Assembly: GCA_013115125.1 (NCBI GenBank)
Contig: JABANN010000227.1
Span: forward strand, 1 to 50,470
DNA: 50,470 bases
Direction: 5' to 3'
Origin: Perkinsus olseni
Lineage: Eukaryota; Perkinsozoa; Perkinsida
Part shown: positions 28,208 through 38,020 of the stretch, piece by piece
Numbering within the stretch: position 1 is the stretch's first letter
How the letters are laid out: the number at the start of each line of letters is the position of its first letter
The notes under the pieces: model-generated
What the model was told of the DNA's origin: nothing
The model's input: the letters and a program-made list of their open reading frames with translations, nothing else
Databases searched by the model: none
Program-made: the position numbers and the translations under genes

Positions 28208-31200
28208 ATGTCATCTTCGTCACCAGCTCTTAACGAGCGTGCCGGGACGCTGGCGTTCAACGTGCTGGACACGCTCCATCGTGAAGGATCGCTGTCGAGA
28301 GATGAGATGGAGTTTTATAAGGTGCAATATGAGAGGCTGCACAAGACGATAACGGAAAGGTGATAAAAATTGGGCGGATACCGCGCGGCAGTTCAAATTG
28401 TATGCACTGCCACGATTTTGTGGAATTTTCTGACGGGTGCGGGTAAATTTAACGCAGTTTTTTTCTGAGTTTTTGTACTTTTGATATCCTCGTTTTGGTC
28501 GGTCTGGAGAGAGGTCGCGAGGGAGCTTATTGTAAAGAAAAAATCCAGAGTGGGGAATCTGACTATTTTTGTGACAAGTACTTGGTCTGTATGTTGGTTC
28601 GGAATTTTTGAGTTGGAAAAGTCGTGAATATACGAGGTTGGTTTCTGAGCGGGAAGCGCCCCAATCTCGGACGTTGGATCGTAGTTACGAATCCGAGAAG
28701 GAGTTGTTGCAGAAGGGGAAGGACTTGAATGTGGAACTTACTAAGGAGATGATAAAAGTAGACGGGGAAGACCGCGATCGCTTGGACTGGAATCATACAC
28801 GAACGTTTATAGCTTGTAAAAAAGTAAAGAGTAAAAAGATACTTGATTGAAGTGCTTATAGCTTGAAAATTTCGTCTGGGGAGGACCTTTTTGCCGTTCC
28901 CCGTTTGTTTCGCGGGGAGGTGTCTATTGTTATTCAGCAATCAAAGTGATGGGAGGTTTTAGCCCAGGCCTCGAAGAAGGATAATCCTCGACAAAGGCGG
29001 GGATGAAAGTCAAGCATTTTTTTGCTGGTTTTTGTCAGCCATTGGTCGTCATGAGCTTCGATAATGTGGTACGAGCGTCTAGTCTCGTTATCGTTCGTGA
29101 CACGATGATTGTGGTTGAGAATATCAAACTGGCGGTGAATAGACATTGCAGGTGTTGAAGTAGCATAAAAATATTCAGCATTTTCTCTTCACACTGGGTC
29201 AATTTTCGTCTTTGAGATATCCGACCAGTGGCAAAATCACGTTGTAGTCGTGCGAGTAGCATAAAATTTGGCAGTGATATCCTCACGCGGGCTCTCTGGC
29301 TATATCTAAGTAATGGGAGAAATGGCGTCTTCTGCTGAAAATCTTTCTCTTAGCGTTAGTATGAGTATTTTGCTTGTTTAGTATTTTCTCGGTTGTTTGT
29401 CGAGAAATGTGAAGTCATAATTTTGTGGTTGACAGGTTGAAAAGGCGAGCATAGAACAGGCAGATGACGCGGCTGCAGTCGGAGCTATGAGGGCTAGTGT
29501 GAAGAAGATTGCATCCGAGGTCCAAGTTAGCAACGAGAAGGAGGCAATGTGCGTACTGCAGGTGATAATTGGCAGGGTGGTGGAGAGGGTGATTGATGTC
29601 TCTTTCTTGGGCTAGGGATGGACCGCTAGACATGTTGATTGCTTACCGCGATGCATCGCAGTTTACGAAATGTCATGGAATGTCCATGAGATTGAGAACG
29701 CAGGTTGTTCTAGTTTCGTTCAGTTCGAGATTGTTATTCAGCGGGCTTCGCTGTTTGGTTATCCTGGTTCCTGCGGTGTACCAGATTAGGCGTCTCTGAA
29801 TTTTGATGAACTCATGAGGATCTCCGTGAAGCCCTCTACGAAAGCCCGTGGACTTCATTCGAATTACGGAGCGATTTTTGTGGTATGTAACAGCTAGGTG
29901 ATGAGAAGGTCGAAGCTGTTTTAACGGACCATCGTGATGGTTTTGGGAGATTGTGTAGTGTCGTTAAACGCTTCTCAGTATGCCCTCTGCAAGGTTTTTT
30001 CAATTTTTTTAGTGGCCGAATTTATCAATCTTAGGTTATGTTTTTTGCTATGGAACATCGAATTAGATGTCTCAAAATTTTATGCTACCGTTCCGTTGAT
30101 AACCTCTCGATGGGATTCATGGCGAATCTGGTTCAGGCGTTGGAGGTATCTAACGACCTCGTGTCGGTCAGGGAGGATATGGCTGATCAGGAGGCCTACG
30201 AGCGGGCCCTGTTGGAGCCCCAGGAAGAGAAAATGAGAAAGGGTAGGGTCGAGTAACATTGTGGGAAGTTTACTTGGATTGGGAATGTGGCTGCGGGTTT
30301 GGTGATGTGATCCGGTTGAGAACTGTTGATCATTATTTCTCTTTTTCGCCGCATTTCCGTTTTCCCCTATTATTATTTTTTGTATTATTTTTGCAAAAAA
30401 ATCACGGCTTGGTGAAATGTGAGATCAAAATGACAGGAAATAATTCCGTCGATTTTTTTGAGGAAAATTTCTGTTTCATAATTTTTTGTCTTCCCATCTT
30501 CGTATGTTCCTGTCCGTATCTTTCCCGTGAATCATGTTGTATCTGTCCGTAGCTGTCGAGGAGCTGTCCGAAAAGCTAGCAAATGGGCGAGAAGAGAAGG
30601 AGGCAATAGAAGATGATATTAAGAAAGCTGATGAGGTAGTAGAATTGGGAGGCTTCCATCCAGCGGGGAATCGCGGAGGGGTCTTGGTGACTTTTGGTGG
30701 CCCTCGGGGAAGTAAAGGTTCGGAACTCATCCGCTCGAAAAAAAAGATTCTCTGTGGGAGCTCGCGGAGGAATCCAGGTCGTCTAGCCGCGTCCGCTCGA
30801 GTGGTACGCTCCTATATATTTGCAGAAGCATCATGGGCCGAGTCGTCACCTATGTAGGTTTGTTTGGGTTGATCTCAGGAAGTGGGGAAGTTGCGGTATA
30901 GAATGGGAGAGGAGAGAAGGGGTCTGAGGGACGCGGAGGAGGACTTCCACAGACTGCGGGTGGGAGAGAGAGTTTCAGTGCTTCGGGTGGACGGTGGTTG
31001 GACGATTCAGGATGATCCGGAGAGGTTGGGAAAAGAAATTGGAAGGAATGTTGAAGTTTTGGGGATGATCAGAACGGCTGCGGAGGAGGAGAGAAAGGAA
31101 ATTGCGAAGGTGTGGGGAGGGGCCGCGGGATGCTTCGAAACCGCAGCTTGAGTTTTTCGAAAGTGAATTTTGCGATGAAAAATGCGGATTTTTTTTATTT

Positions 31201-34200
31201 TTTTGCGGGTAAAACTGTACTGTGATCAGGCAGAGAAAAATATTGATAAGAAAGAAGAGAGCATGGTGGAGGTGAGGAAGGAAGCGAAGCCGTTGCGGAT
31301 GAGAATCCAGACGATCAATGATACGGTAAGTTGGGGATCTTCTGGCCGTAGTAGGCAAGCTTATTAACTCTCAATCGATTGGCCTGCTCTTCCGGGACCT
31401 GTTTGTCTGGTTGAGGGGTTGATAAAGGGGTAACTTGTGACCCGTGTAAGCTACCCATTCCGGAGGTGTGCAGTTTCGTTTCCACTCACGGTGGGGTGGG
31501 GAGAGAGATTGTTTGATAGTAGCATTAATTGCGGATCTTCATTTTCCCTGTCATTTTTTCGGTCCCTATTTTCATGTTGGTTGTTGCGGATTTTTGACAG
31601 AGAAATGCCGGGCCTAGGATTCGAACCCGGGAGTCCGGGGTGCGCTGGCTATGTCGAGTAAAGGAGGCCCGGCATTTCGCCATGAGGGCCTAGTTTATGA
31701 TTTTTGTGGGCGTCTCTGTGATATTCTTCTTTCAGATTGAGGTGATGAATCAAGGGCTAACGCAGATTAAGGTGAAGTTGTCGAATGAGCGGGAGAGGTA
31801 GTAGAAGTACTGGAACCGAGAATCGAACTCGGGACCTATCGCGTGTGAGGCGATCGTCACAACCAACTAGACCATTCCAGCGGTGGGTACCTTAGGATAG
31901 CTTTAGTGTAGGTACATGGAGGAGGTATCTCGGAAAGTCGGACTTGACATGCAGCTGAGGCAATGCAAAGATAATTTTCTCCACGCTCAAGTGAGATTAT
32001 GATCGCGTATCCAAGGTCGATGCTGGCTTGTGACAGAATGAGGCCGCTCGGAAAGATAAACACCTCTACAGAGCGAAGAGGGACACTAAGCAAGGTATGA
32101 TCAAACAGGAGAGGGCGGAGGTGGCGTTGAAGGCTACGGAGGTAATTGTGGGTGGCATTGGAGGGGAGGAAATTGCTATTCTAGTATTAGCTGCTGCATG
32201 TGAGTTTAAAGTCTAACGCCTACGATAATACGGCTTAGAACTGATGTACTTTTTTGTGGGGAGCAGTTACGAAGGTTAACGTGAGCGATGCGCTCCCCGT
32301 CGTCTGTCGGCCAGGGTGCAATACGTAAATTTCGTATTTTTCGATACTTGTTTCTGTTACATTTTTTCAGGGAGGAGAGAATTTTTCCGATTTTTTTCGG
32401 CCGTTTTTTTTGTGGAAAAGTTGAAGATTTTGGTATCAGGGAGAAATAGAAGAGGCTGTCGACCTGGCCGAGAAGATAGCGACTGATGACAAAAAGCAAG
32501 AATCTTTACTCGAGGAAGTCCAGGCGGAGGTTGACATCTTCATGGCAGCCTTCATGCGGCAGGAATCCATGGACCATCATAAAAGTTGGAAATTTTTCGT
32601 AGTTGTGGTGGATTTTTTTCCTGGGCAGAGATGGATTATGAGGGTCTCCTTGCGAGGCTTGCTGATCAACAGAAAGAGTTGCAGGTAGTAGTGTAGAGGA
32701 TATGCTGTTGGTGGCGTGACGGATTCTGAAGTTATCGCCCCAACCAAGGCGATGAACTTTCTTTTCCAGATGGATCAATCTGGTCATAGCGCTGACGAGG
32801 GGCTCCCGTTTTCCGCGGGCTGCGAAGTGAATTCACAGGAGTTGGCTCCGAACGAATCTCTTCGCACAACCAGTTCTAGGTTGGCGTGAACGCTGAAATT
32901 GGGTGGGCTAAGAGTGTTTCTCCTGCAGAATTCAGTGCTCCAAATCATCTTAGAATATTTCCGAAAAGAGCGATATCTCGGTTACAATCACGAATCAGAA
33001 ACTCTTTCTTGGATATGTTGTGTATAATAGCAATGCATAAAGATTGAAAGTGTAGTCAAAACCGTTTCATGAGTAGATTCTGAGTAATCGGCGAGCGAAA
33101 AATCAATACTGCATACCATCACAATCGCAACTCATCATCCTACCCACGTGTTGGCCTTTCAGGCGTTGGGAAAGGCGGAGGCTTCGGCAAAGCAGAGGGA
33201 AAGGTTTCTGATCAGTCAACGGGAAAAGCTGAATCGGGACACGGAGTTGGTGAAAAAACTTTGCAAGCAGACATTGGGCGAGGTATGTATGTAATCGATC
33301 ATCAGGGCGCGCGCTAAATGCATCGCGTTGTAGGTGCAGATGAAAATAGCGGAGGAAGCGGACCAGCGGAGGAAATTGGAGAGTTGTGGTATGCGACAAA
33401 AGGAGTGCCGATCGGCCTACGAGATAATCAAGAATGAGCGGAATAAGTGCGATCTTGCTATCTTGTCCCCACTTGCATTTCCTCAACGCTGAAGGTATCT
33501 TAACTTGATCCAGACGGCTTCTCAGAGAGTTAGTGAGATGCAGGAGAAGTACCGAATGTTGAATAATGAAGCGGATGTTTTACAAGGGGAAAGTCACGCC
33601 AAGGGAAAGGCGGTGGAAAAGGCCAAGGCCGAAGCCGCGAAGTGGCGAATTTCGTGGCGCAGTGACGATTTTTTAGGTTAATTATCGCGAAAATATCTTT
33701 CCTAGTCATCGAGATGTTTTCGAAAATTTTCGGTATTCTCGCGAATTTCTGAGATGATGGTTTCGGAAATATTTTTCATAGTGATGGGACTGTTGTCAGT
33801 TGTTATCGGTTTTTTCCGAATTTTTTCGGGATTTTTCTACGAATTTAGTGATGGTTGCGAAAATATATTTCCGGTGAAGGGTTGGTCAGAAATTTTCTGG
33901 AATTTTTGCAGATTTTTTCCATCAGGCAGAGAAGCATCAGAGATCGACTGTTGAGTGAATATAATAAGATGAACAACAAGGGTCACGAACTTAACGATGA
34001 GGTTGGAAAAATTTTCCGAAAATTTCCGGAAATTTTTTCTCGGACAGGTCGAGCGAAATGTTTCGGATATTGACAAGTTGAACTATATGATAAATAACCT
34101 GGAGAGGAAGCTGGAGGATATCGGCGAGAAGTAGTGACGGGTCCGGTGGAGGGAGTTCAAAAATCAGGCGGAGCGAAGGTCGTTTTGTCTCTAATAAAAG

Positions 34201-37200
34201 TGCTCCTTCCGAAGCCGGGCCTTGACGCACGTTTAAGGTTTGGGGATGCTTAGGAATCGCTTAGGATCGATCGCCGAATCAATCGTAATTTTTTTGGCTT
34301 GTCATTAGCAGTAGTAGTAAAAGTAGCGACGGTGGCTGTGTCGGTGGATATCCTACTTAGTTCGAAGTAGGAATGAGTTGGATCTGTTGCGGCTATCTTA
34401 GTCACTAGGAAACCATTTATTCGTAATCATGATTTTTTGTGAGCGATGGGCTTACGCTTTATAGCTGCTCGATGCTATGCTATGCTGGTCTTGATGGTTA
34501 GAAATATGAAATTCGATTTTTTCCGCCCGAAATTTGTGCGGATTACCGATTTGTAAGGCGGAAGAAACGCCTTAGAAATGGTGGCTTTGGAAGGGTAAAG
34601 GTTGGTACCAAATTTCGTTGGGCAGGAGTTTTTCTGATCAGATATGAGGCGACGCTGGAGGACCGGAATTTCGCAGGCGTTGAGTTGATTGATCGAAATG
34701 ACGAGCTCTGCGTTTTATGGGAGAAGTTTAATTCTTTGGAAGGCCGGACGGCGAAGGTAGTAGTCGATAGAGTATCTTAGGTTGATGCGTGCATTTTACG
34801 GGTGGAAAAGGTACTCATGTAGCTAACGTATATGATACGATGAGAGTAATGACTTAATTTTTGCAACGAAAAATCGGAGCTCCACGCGAACTTTCCGGAT
34901 TCGGGATCGATCGATCATAGTCGCCGAGAAATAATTTAAACGAACAAAGGAAGCGCGGGAGTGATAGTTTCATGCTCCGTTCGCTTCTGCAATTACCCTG
35001 GAAGTGTATTTTAAGGAGGTAGTATCCAAGGTTGATTCTCGCATTTCGCGGATGGAAAAGATACTCAAGTGATTCACGCGGGAGTATCTTTTTTAGGGGT
35101 CGGTGGCGATGTTGAAGCTCTCGGAAGATATTCGACAGCGGACGTTGGCAGCGGGTCAGCTACGAGGAGAGGTAATGAGGGAAACGATCGCTAGTGGTGT
35201 CAGAAAAAATTTGAAATGGAATCTTTTTAGTTGGATATTATCAAGAAGCAGCTCCAAGTCGCATCCACGAATGCTGGAATCGATCGTCAGGGCGAGCGCG
35301 CTTTGCAATCGGGTATCGGTCTTGTTGGGGTGAAAATGATAGCGTGTCTTTTAGTTGGGATACACCCGTCCAGTGTCGGGTCGGGACCGTTGATGGTGGG
35401 CGAAGCGGATGGAGCTGTTGTGGTAGAAAAGATGAAGGTGAGCGTATCTTAGGTTGACCCTAGGATTTCACGGGTGAAAAAGATACCTTTTGTCAGGAGC
35501 AGCTGGCTGCGTTGATTGAGAAGTCGGCGATGCTGTCGAAGGAGTTGGAGGACCCGAATAGTGTTTTTCGGAAATGGCGAGAATTGGAGGGAAAAGTGTT
35601 TCGGGCAAATGTCGTATTTTTCCTGAAAATCTGGAAAAATTTCAGGATTTTTTACTTACACGGTGGTTGCAAGAAACTTTGTGATGTGAGTTTACAGTCC
35701 GACGCTCGAAAACGAATTATCTGTTCGACAGGGGTGGTAGTGGTAACTTCCCTTCGTCGGGAACGGAGCGCTCCCTGTTCAATAGTGTTAGTTTATAGTC
35801 CGACCGAGCCGATAGTATCGCCGTAGTTTTACGCTTTTTTTTGAAGTGTTGCGTATCTTAGGATCTCGACAGGGACATTCTTGCGGCGAAGATACGCCTA
35901 CTAGAGGAGAGGTTGAATGATAAGAAGGAAACACTGGTGGAAAAGGTACGAAATTTTCGGGGAAAATTTCATAAATTTTTGCGTGAATTTCACGATTTCG
36001 CGGAGGATTTTGAACGATGTGGTCGAATGAATTCGTTAGGGTGGAGTTTTTTTCCGAAAAAATCGGGAAAAAATAGCGGAAATCTTCTTCGTAAATTTCG
36101 CGATTTTTCGGAGGACGATGTGTTTCAGGGAATTATTGAGGGAGGGCTTTGTTTCGGAAAATGTTGAGGGAAATAACAGAAAATCCGGGAAAATGAGTGA
36201 CAAATTTTTGGACTGTGGTGGGAGAGACGGGAAATTTTTGATCGGGCGTTGATGATCGTTGATGGTAGGATATGATTTTGGAGGAATTGGAGCCGCTGTG
36301 CAGCAAAGTGGCGGCCCAAGTTGCCGAGGGAAAAGAAGAAAAACTGATTCTGATGCAAAAAGTAGAAAATTCTGAGGGGTAATTTCGTGGCGCGTGACGG
36401 TGGTGTAGGTTAATTCGCTACAGCAGACTCTGCGGGATTTGACGAGGAAGTTGATTTCGGCGGTTTCGGAGTTGTCCATGTATCAAGCGACGGCGTTGGA
36501 GGGAGAGGGAGAGAATAGGAAGCTGCAGGCTCTGGTTGATGAAGCCGTGGAGAGGTTACGAGTTGGGGATGTTGTGGTACGTGATTTGGGATGGGCTGGT
36601 GGGAGTATCTTGAGGTTGGTTATGGGTCGATGGGAATTGATGGATAAAAAGATAGTAAAAAATTTTGTTTATCGTTTTCAATGATGATATCGTAAGGTAG
36701 CTGGATGCGCGTTTTTTCGGGCGGAGCGAAGCTCGCCGTTTTGGAGATGTTAGCGAAGAGCGTACGGTGAAAATTTCTTAGCCGACACGAAATGACAAGA
36801 ATTGGGGAATTTTTGGTATCCAGTTGGTTGGGGGATGCGTTCAGGTGTAGTTGATTCAGAGAATCAGGATGGGAATTAATTATTAGTATCTTAGGTTGAC
36901 CCTGGGCAAAGATGAGGGAGAAAGATATCATTTTCGGTGTTAGGAGCCTGTGGTACCCTTCCCTGGTGAGTCGGAAGTGGTGCTGCAGCGGGCCAGGAGA
37001 GGGGAGGAAGTTGAACATGAATACTCGCAGGAAAGGCAGAGGAAAAAGAAGGAAAAAGATGAAGCTAATGATCCCAATGCTGTTCGGTAGGGAATTTCGT
37101 GGCGCGCGGTCATTTGGTGAGCGATTGGGTCCCCCGTGAAAGTCAAGGTCGATTCTGGAATTTATTTTTATGCACGTGACTCGCTTCTGAATTTCGGGAA

Positions 37201-37503
37201 TTGTTCTCAAGCAACCAATTTTATGATAATTTTTTTAATTTTTCGGTAACGAAAAAGTGAATAAACTAATACTAATAATTTTGACAAATAGATTCGCTAC
37301 AGCTGAGTCTATAATAAACCGTTGATTGGTATCTTAGGTCGACCGCAGTACCGCGCGTGCAACAGTACGTCCCTGAAGATGGGAGTATCGGGCTGCCTAG
37401 GGCCTATGGTGTTCATGCGCCTTTCTTGCCGAGCGAGGCGGGAGCTAACATGAGGCACTTTCGGAAGTCGGGAAGGGAGAAAGGAGGGGATGTCGATTTT
37501 TAA
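28208..37503 (+). CDS. CCDC146: CCDC146 / MBO2-type axonemal coiled-coil protein
   Basis: The family is linked to cilia, flagella, centrioles and sperm tails, so a role in a flagellated stage is inferred. 27 phase-consistent exons: 28208-28359, 28613-28757, 29436-29561, 30137-30242, 30553-30635, 30879-30959, 31011-31109, 31230-31325, 31736-31797, 31912-31990, 32037-32141, 32440-32584, 32629-32684, 33163-33282, 33334-33446, 33495-33641, 33926-34001, 34048-34130, 34642-34756, 35097-35171, 35231-35437, 35497-35595, 35862-35945, 36269-36361, 36409-36576, 36944-37086, 37338-37503 (TAA). That gives about 1007 residues (human about 955). Mostly Glu/Lys/Arg-rich heptads. Family signatures, recalled from memory: NERNKYLNLIQTASQ, DIDKLNYMINNLE, VELIDRNDELCVLWEKFN, RKWRELEGKD, AVSELSMYQATAL and the C-terminal YVPEDGSIGLPRAYG...APFLPSEAGANMRHFRK. 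Early introns could hide further exons. Many introns carry repeat elements, listed separately. Confidence 0.82.
28758..29435 (+). other. intron 2 of the coiled-coil gene
   Basis: 678-nt intron. It contains inverted copies of the TTTTATGCTAC motif (GTAGCATAAAA at about 29159 and 29255). A further small exon cannot be excluded. Confidence 0.45.
29562..30136 (+). other. intron 3 of the coiled-coil gene
   Basis: 575-nt intron. It carries a sense TTTTATGCTACCGTT motif at about 30079 and ends CTGGTTCAG. No RNA gene is visible. Confidence 0.45.
31326..31735 (+). other. intron with a degenerate antisense tRNA-like element
   Basis: 410-nt intron. Positions 31600-31680 hold perfect 14-bp inverted arms GAAATGCCGGGCCT / AGGCCCGGCATTTC. 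Between them, on the - strand, is a T-arm-like CGGGTTCGAATCC. The arms resemble an extended acceptor stem, but no convincing anticodon arm forms, so it is scored as tRNA-derived. Confidence 0.55.
31808..31881 (-). tRNA. tRNA-Val (CAC), nested antisense in an intron
   Basis: A full cloverleaf folds by eye. The acceptor is GCTGGAA with TTCCAGT (7 bp, one G-T), then U8. The D arm is GTCT...TGAC with A14 and GG in the loop. The anticodon stem ATCGC/GCGAT is perfect with loop CTCACAC, giving anticodon CAC. The variable loop is AGGTC. The T stem CCGAG/CTCGG is perfect with loop TTCGATT, and the discriminator is A. It fills most of the 114-nt intron 31798-31911 of the coiled-coil gene, in antisense. 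No TTTT terminator follows on its own strand, so either termination occurs elsewhere or it is a recent, unexpressed copy. Confidence 0.85.
32199..32240 (+). repeat. GTGAGTTTATAGTCC family copy
   Basis: Reads GTGAGTTTAAAGTCTAACG then ACGGCTTAG, within the intron 32142-32439 of the coiled-coil gene. Confidence 0.6.
33642..33925 (+). other. intron 16 of the coiled-coil gene
   Basis: 284 nt. After the AATTTCGTGGCGC element the rest is AAATTTTC/GGAAATTTT palindromic sequence, ending TTTCCATCAG. Confidence 0.6.
33648..33667 (+). repeat. AATTTCGTGGCGC element
   Basis: Six bases into the intron that starts at 33642 of the coiled-coil gene: AATTTCGTGGCGCAGTGACG. The same word occurs at 36381, 37093, 38000, 40164 and 40488, all in introns or probable introns. 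Confidence 0.7.
34131..34641 (+). other. intron 18 of the coiled-coil gene
   Basis: 511 nt between GEK and YEATLEDRN. No repeat family copy or RNA gene was recognised. Confidence 0.5.
34772..34814 (+). repeat. 43-bp GTATCTT element, full length
   Basis: Left GTATCTTAGGTTGATGCG, middle CATTTTACGG, right GGAAAAGGTAC. Located 16 bases into the intron 34757-35096 of the coiled-coil gene. Confidence 0.85.
35022..35064 (+). repeat. 43-bp GTATCTT element, full length
   Basis: Left GTATCCAAGGTTGATTCTCG, right GGATGGAAAAGATAC. Second full copy in the same intron (34757-35096). The intron ends with GAGTATCTTTTTTAG, which may be a third, degraded copy used as acceptor. Confidence 0.85.
35444..35486 (+). 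repeat. 43-bp element making up most of a 59-nt intron
   Basis: The intron 35438-35496 is GTGAGC + element (GTATCTTAGGTTGACCC ... GTGAAAAAGATAC) + CTTTTGTCAG. Flanking exons are phase 0 and give VVEKMK|EQLAALIEK. The element is spliced out cleanly. Confidence 0.88.
35682..35825 (+). repeat. two GTGAGTTTATAGTCC copies about 104 bp apart
   Basis: GTGAGTTTACAGTCCGACG at 35682 and GTTAGTTTATAGTCCGACC at 35786 in the intron 35596-35861, which ends with GCGTATCTTAG. Two different element families therefore occupy one 266-nt intron. Confidence 0.65.
35946..36268 (+). other. intron 23 of the coiled-coil gene
   Basis: 323-nt, AAATTTTC-rich intron from GTACGAAATTTTCGG to GATGGTAG. No element copy was recognised. 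Confidence 0.55.
36362..36408 (+). repeat. 47-nt intron carrying the AATTTCGTGGCGC element
   Basis: Intron GTAGAAAATTCTGAGGGGT, then AATTTCGTGGCGCGTGACGG (36381-36400), then TGGTGTAG. Phase-0 exons on both sides give LILMQK|VNSLQQTL. Only the first 19 and last 8 bases are not the element. Confidence 0.8.
36577..36943 (+). other. intron 25 of the coiled-coil gene
   Basis: 367 nt, with a diverged GTATCTTGAGGTTGG element at 36605 and a full-length copy at 36886-36928, 15 bases before the acceptor. Confidence 0.6.
36886..36928 (+). repeat. 43-bp GTATCTT element, full length
   Basis: GTATCTTAGGTTGACCCTGG at the left and GAGAAAGATAT at the right, close to the 3' end of the intron 36577-36943. Confidence 0.8.
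37087..37337 (+). other. intron 26: element at the donor side, element as acceptor
   Basis: Starts GTAGGG followed at once by AATTTCGTGGCGCGCGGTCA (37093-37112), and ends with TGGTATCTTAG, the left part of a GTATCTT element. Only this acceptor keeps the phase (CG|G) into STAVPRVQQYVPEDG, so the element's internal AG is the splice site. Confidence 0.8.
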
Positions 37504-37559
37504 TTAGAATGGTGTACTTGTGAGAAGTTGTGGTGTTGGAGTGGTAGGGGGATGGTGGG

Positions 37560-37602
37560 GTATCTTAGGTTGAAGCGTGCACTTTGTAAGGTTGAAAGAT
37601 AC
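37560..37602 (+). repeat. 43-bp GTATCTT element, full length
   Basis: GTATCTTAGGTTGAAGCGTG at the left, GTTGAAAGATAC at the right. It lies between the coiled-coil stop (37503) and the first possible MYST start (37627). Confidence 0.85.
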
Positions 37603-37626
37603 GCTTCAGTTAACAAACTTGTTGCC

Positions 37627-37865
37627 ATGTCCCATCAAGCGAGTCCGGGAGCGGGAGGGGGAGGATCATGTGGAAGTGCAACGCCGCCAACGACAGACCT
37701 TGACTCGACTTCCGCGGGAAATCATAGGTGGCAGGGATCGAACCGGGGACCTTTCGGATGAGAGACGGATCTTTTAGGAAACGGCTTCGGCACCACCAGC
37801 TCACCCCGGCGGCTGTGGCGGGCCAAGCGGAAGCTCTTGCGAAGGAGTTTGTTCATGCGTTGCCG
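37627..37865 (+). CDS. possible leader exons of the MYST gene
   Basis: An ATG at 37627 opens MSHQASPGAGGGGSCGSAT, up to a GTGGCAG donor at 37728. A second open block, 37800-37865, reads LTPAAVAGQAEALAKEFVH. The second block is phase-compatible with the exon at 38021, but the first is not compatible with the second in the needed frame. The two may therefore be a leader or an alternative start. The intron between them is tRNA-derived. Confidence 0.35.
37728..37799 (+). repeat. 72-nt putative intron equal to an antisense tRNA-like element
   Basis: + strand GTGGCAGGGATCGAACCGGG to CGGCACCACCAG. The - strand reads as a tRNA-like sequence with GTGG near its 5' end, CCAC at its 3' end and a T-arm CCCCGGTTCGATCCC. 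The donor GT is the complement of the terminal AC and the acceptor AG lies beyond the GTGG pairing partner. Intron status depends on the uncertain leader exons. Confidence 0.55.
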
Positions 37866-37999
37866 GTAAGATTTTTTTCTGATTTTTCCGGAAATTTTCG
37901 GACTTTTCCCGCCCTCTTTTCTTCTTCTTTTGCCGAGTCTTTTCTCGAATTTCCCCGGATTTTTCCGAATTTTTTGGATTTCTGGAAATTTTGCGGTAG

Positions 38000-38020
38000 A
38001 ATTTCGCGGCGCGCGGTCAG
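38000..38020 (+). repeat. AATTTCG-GGCGC element ending at a splice acceptor
   Basis: AATTTCGCGGCGCGCGGTCAG, whose last AG is the acceptor for the MYST exon that starts at 38021. Confidence 0.65.
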
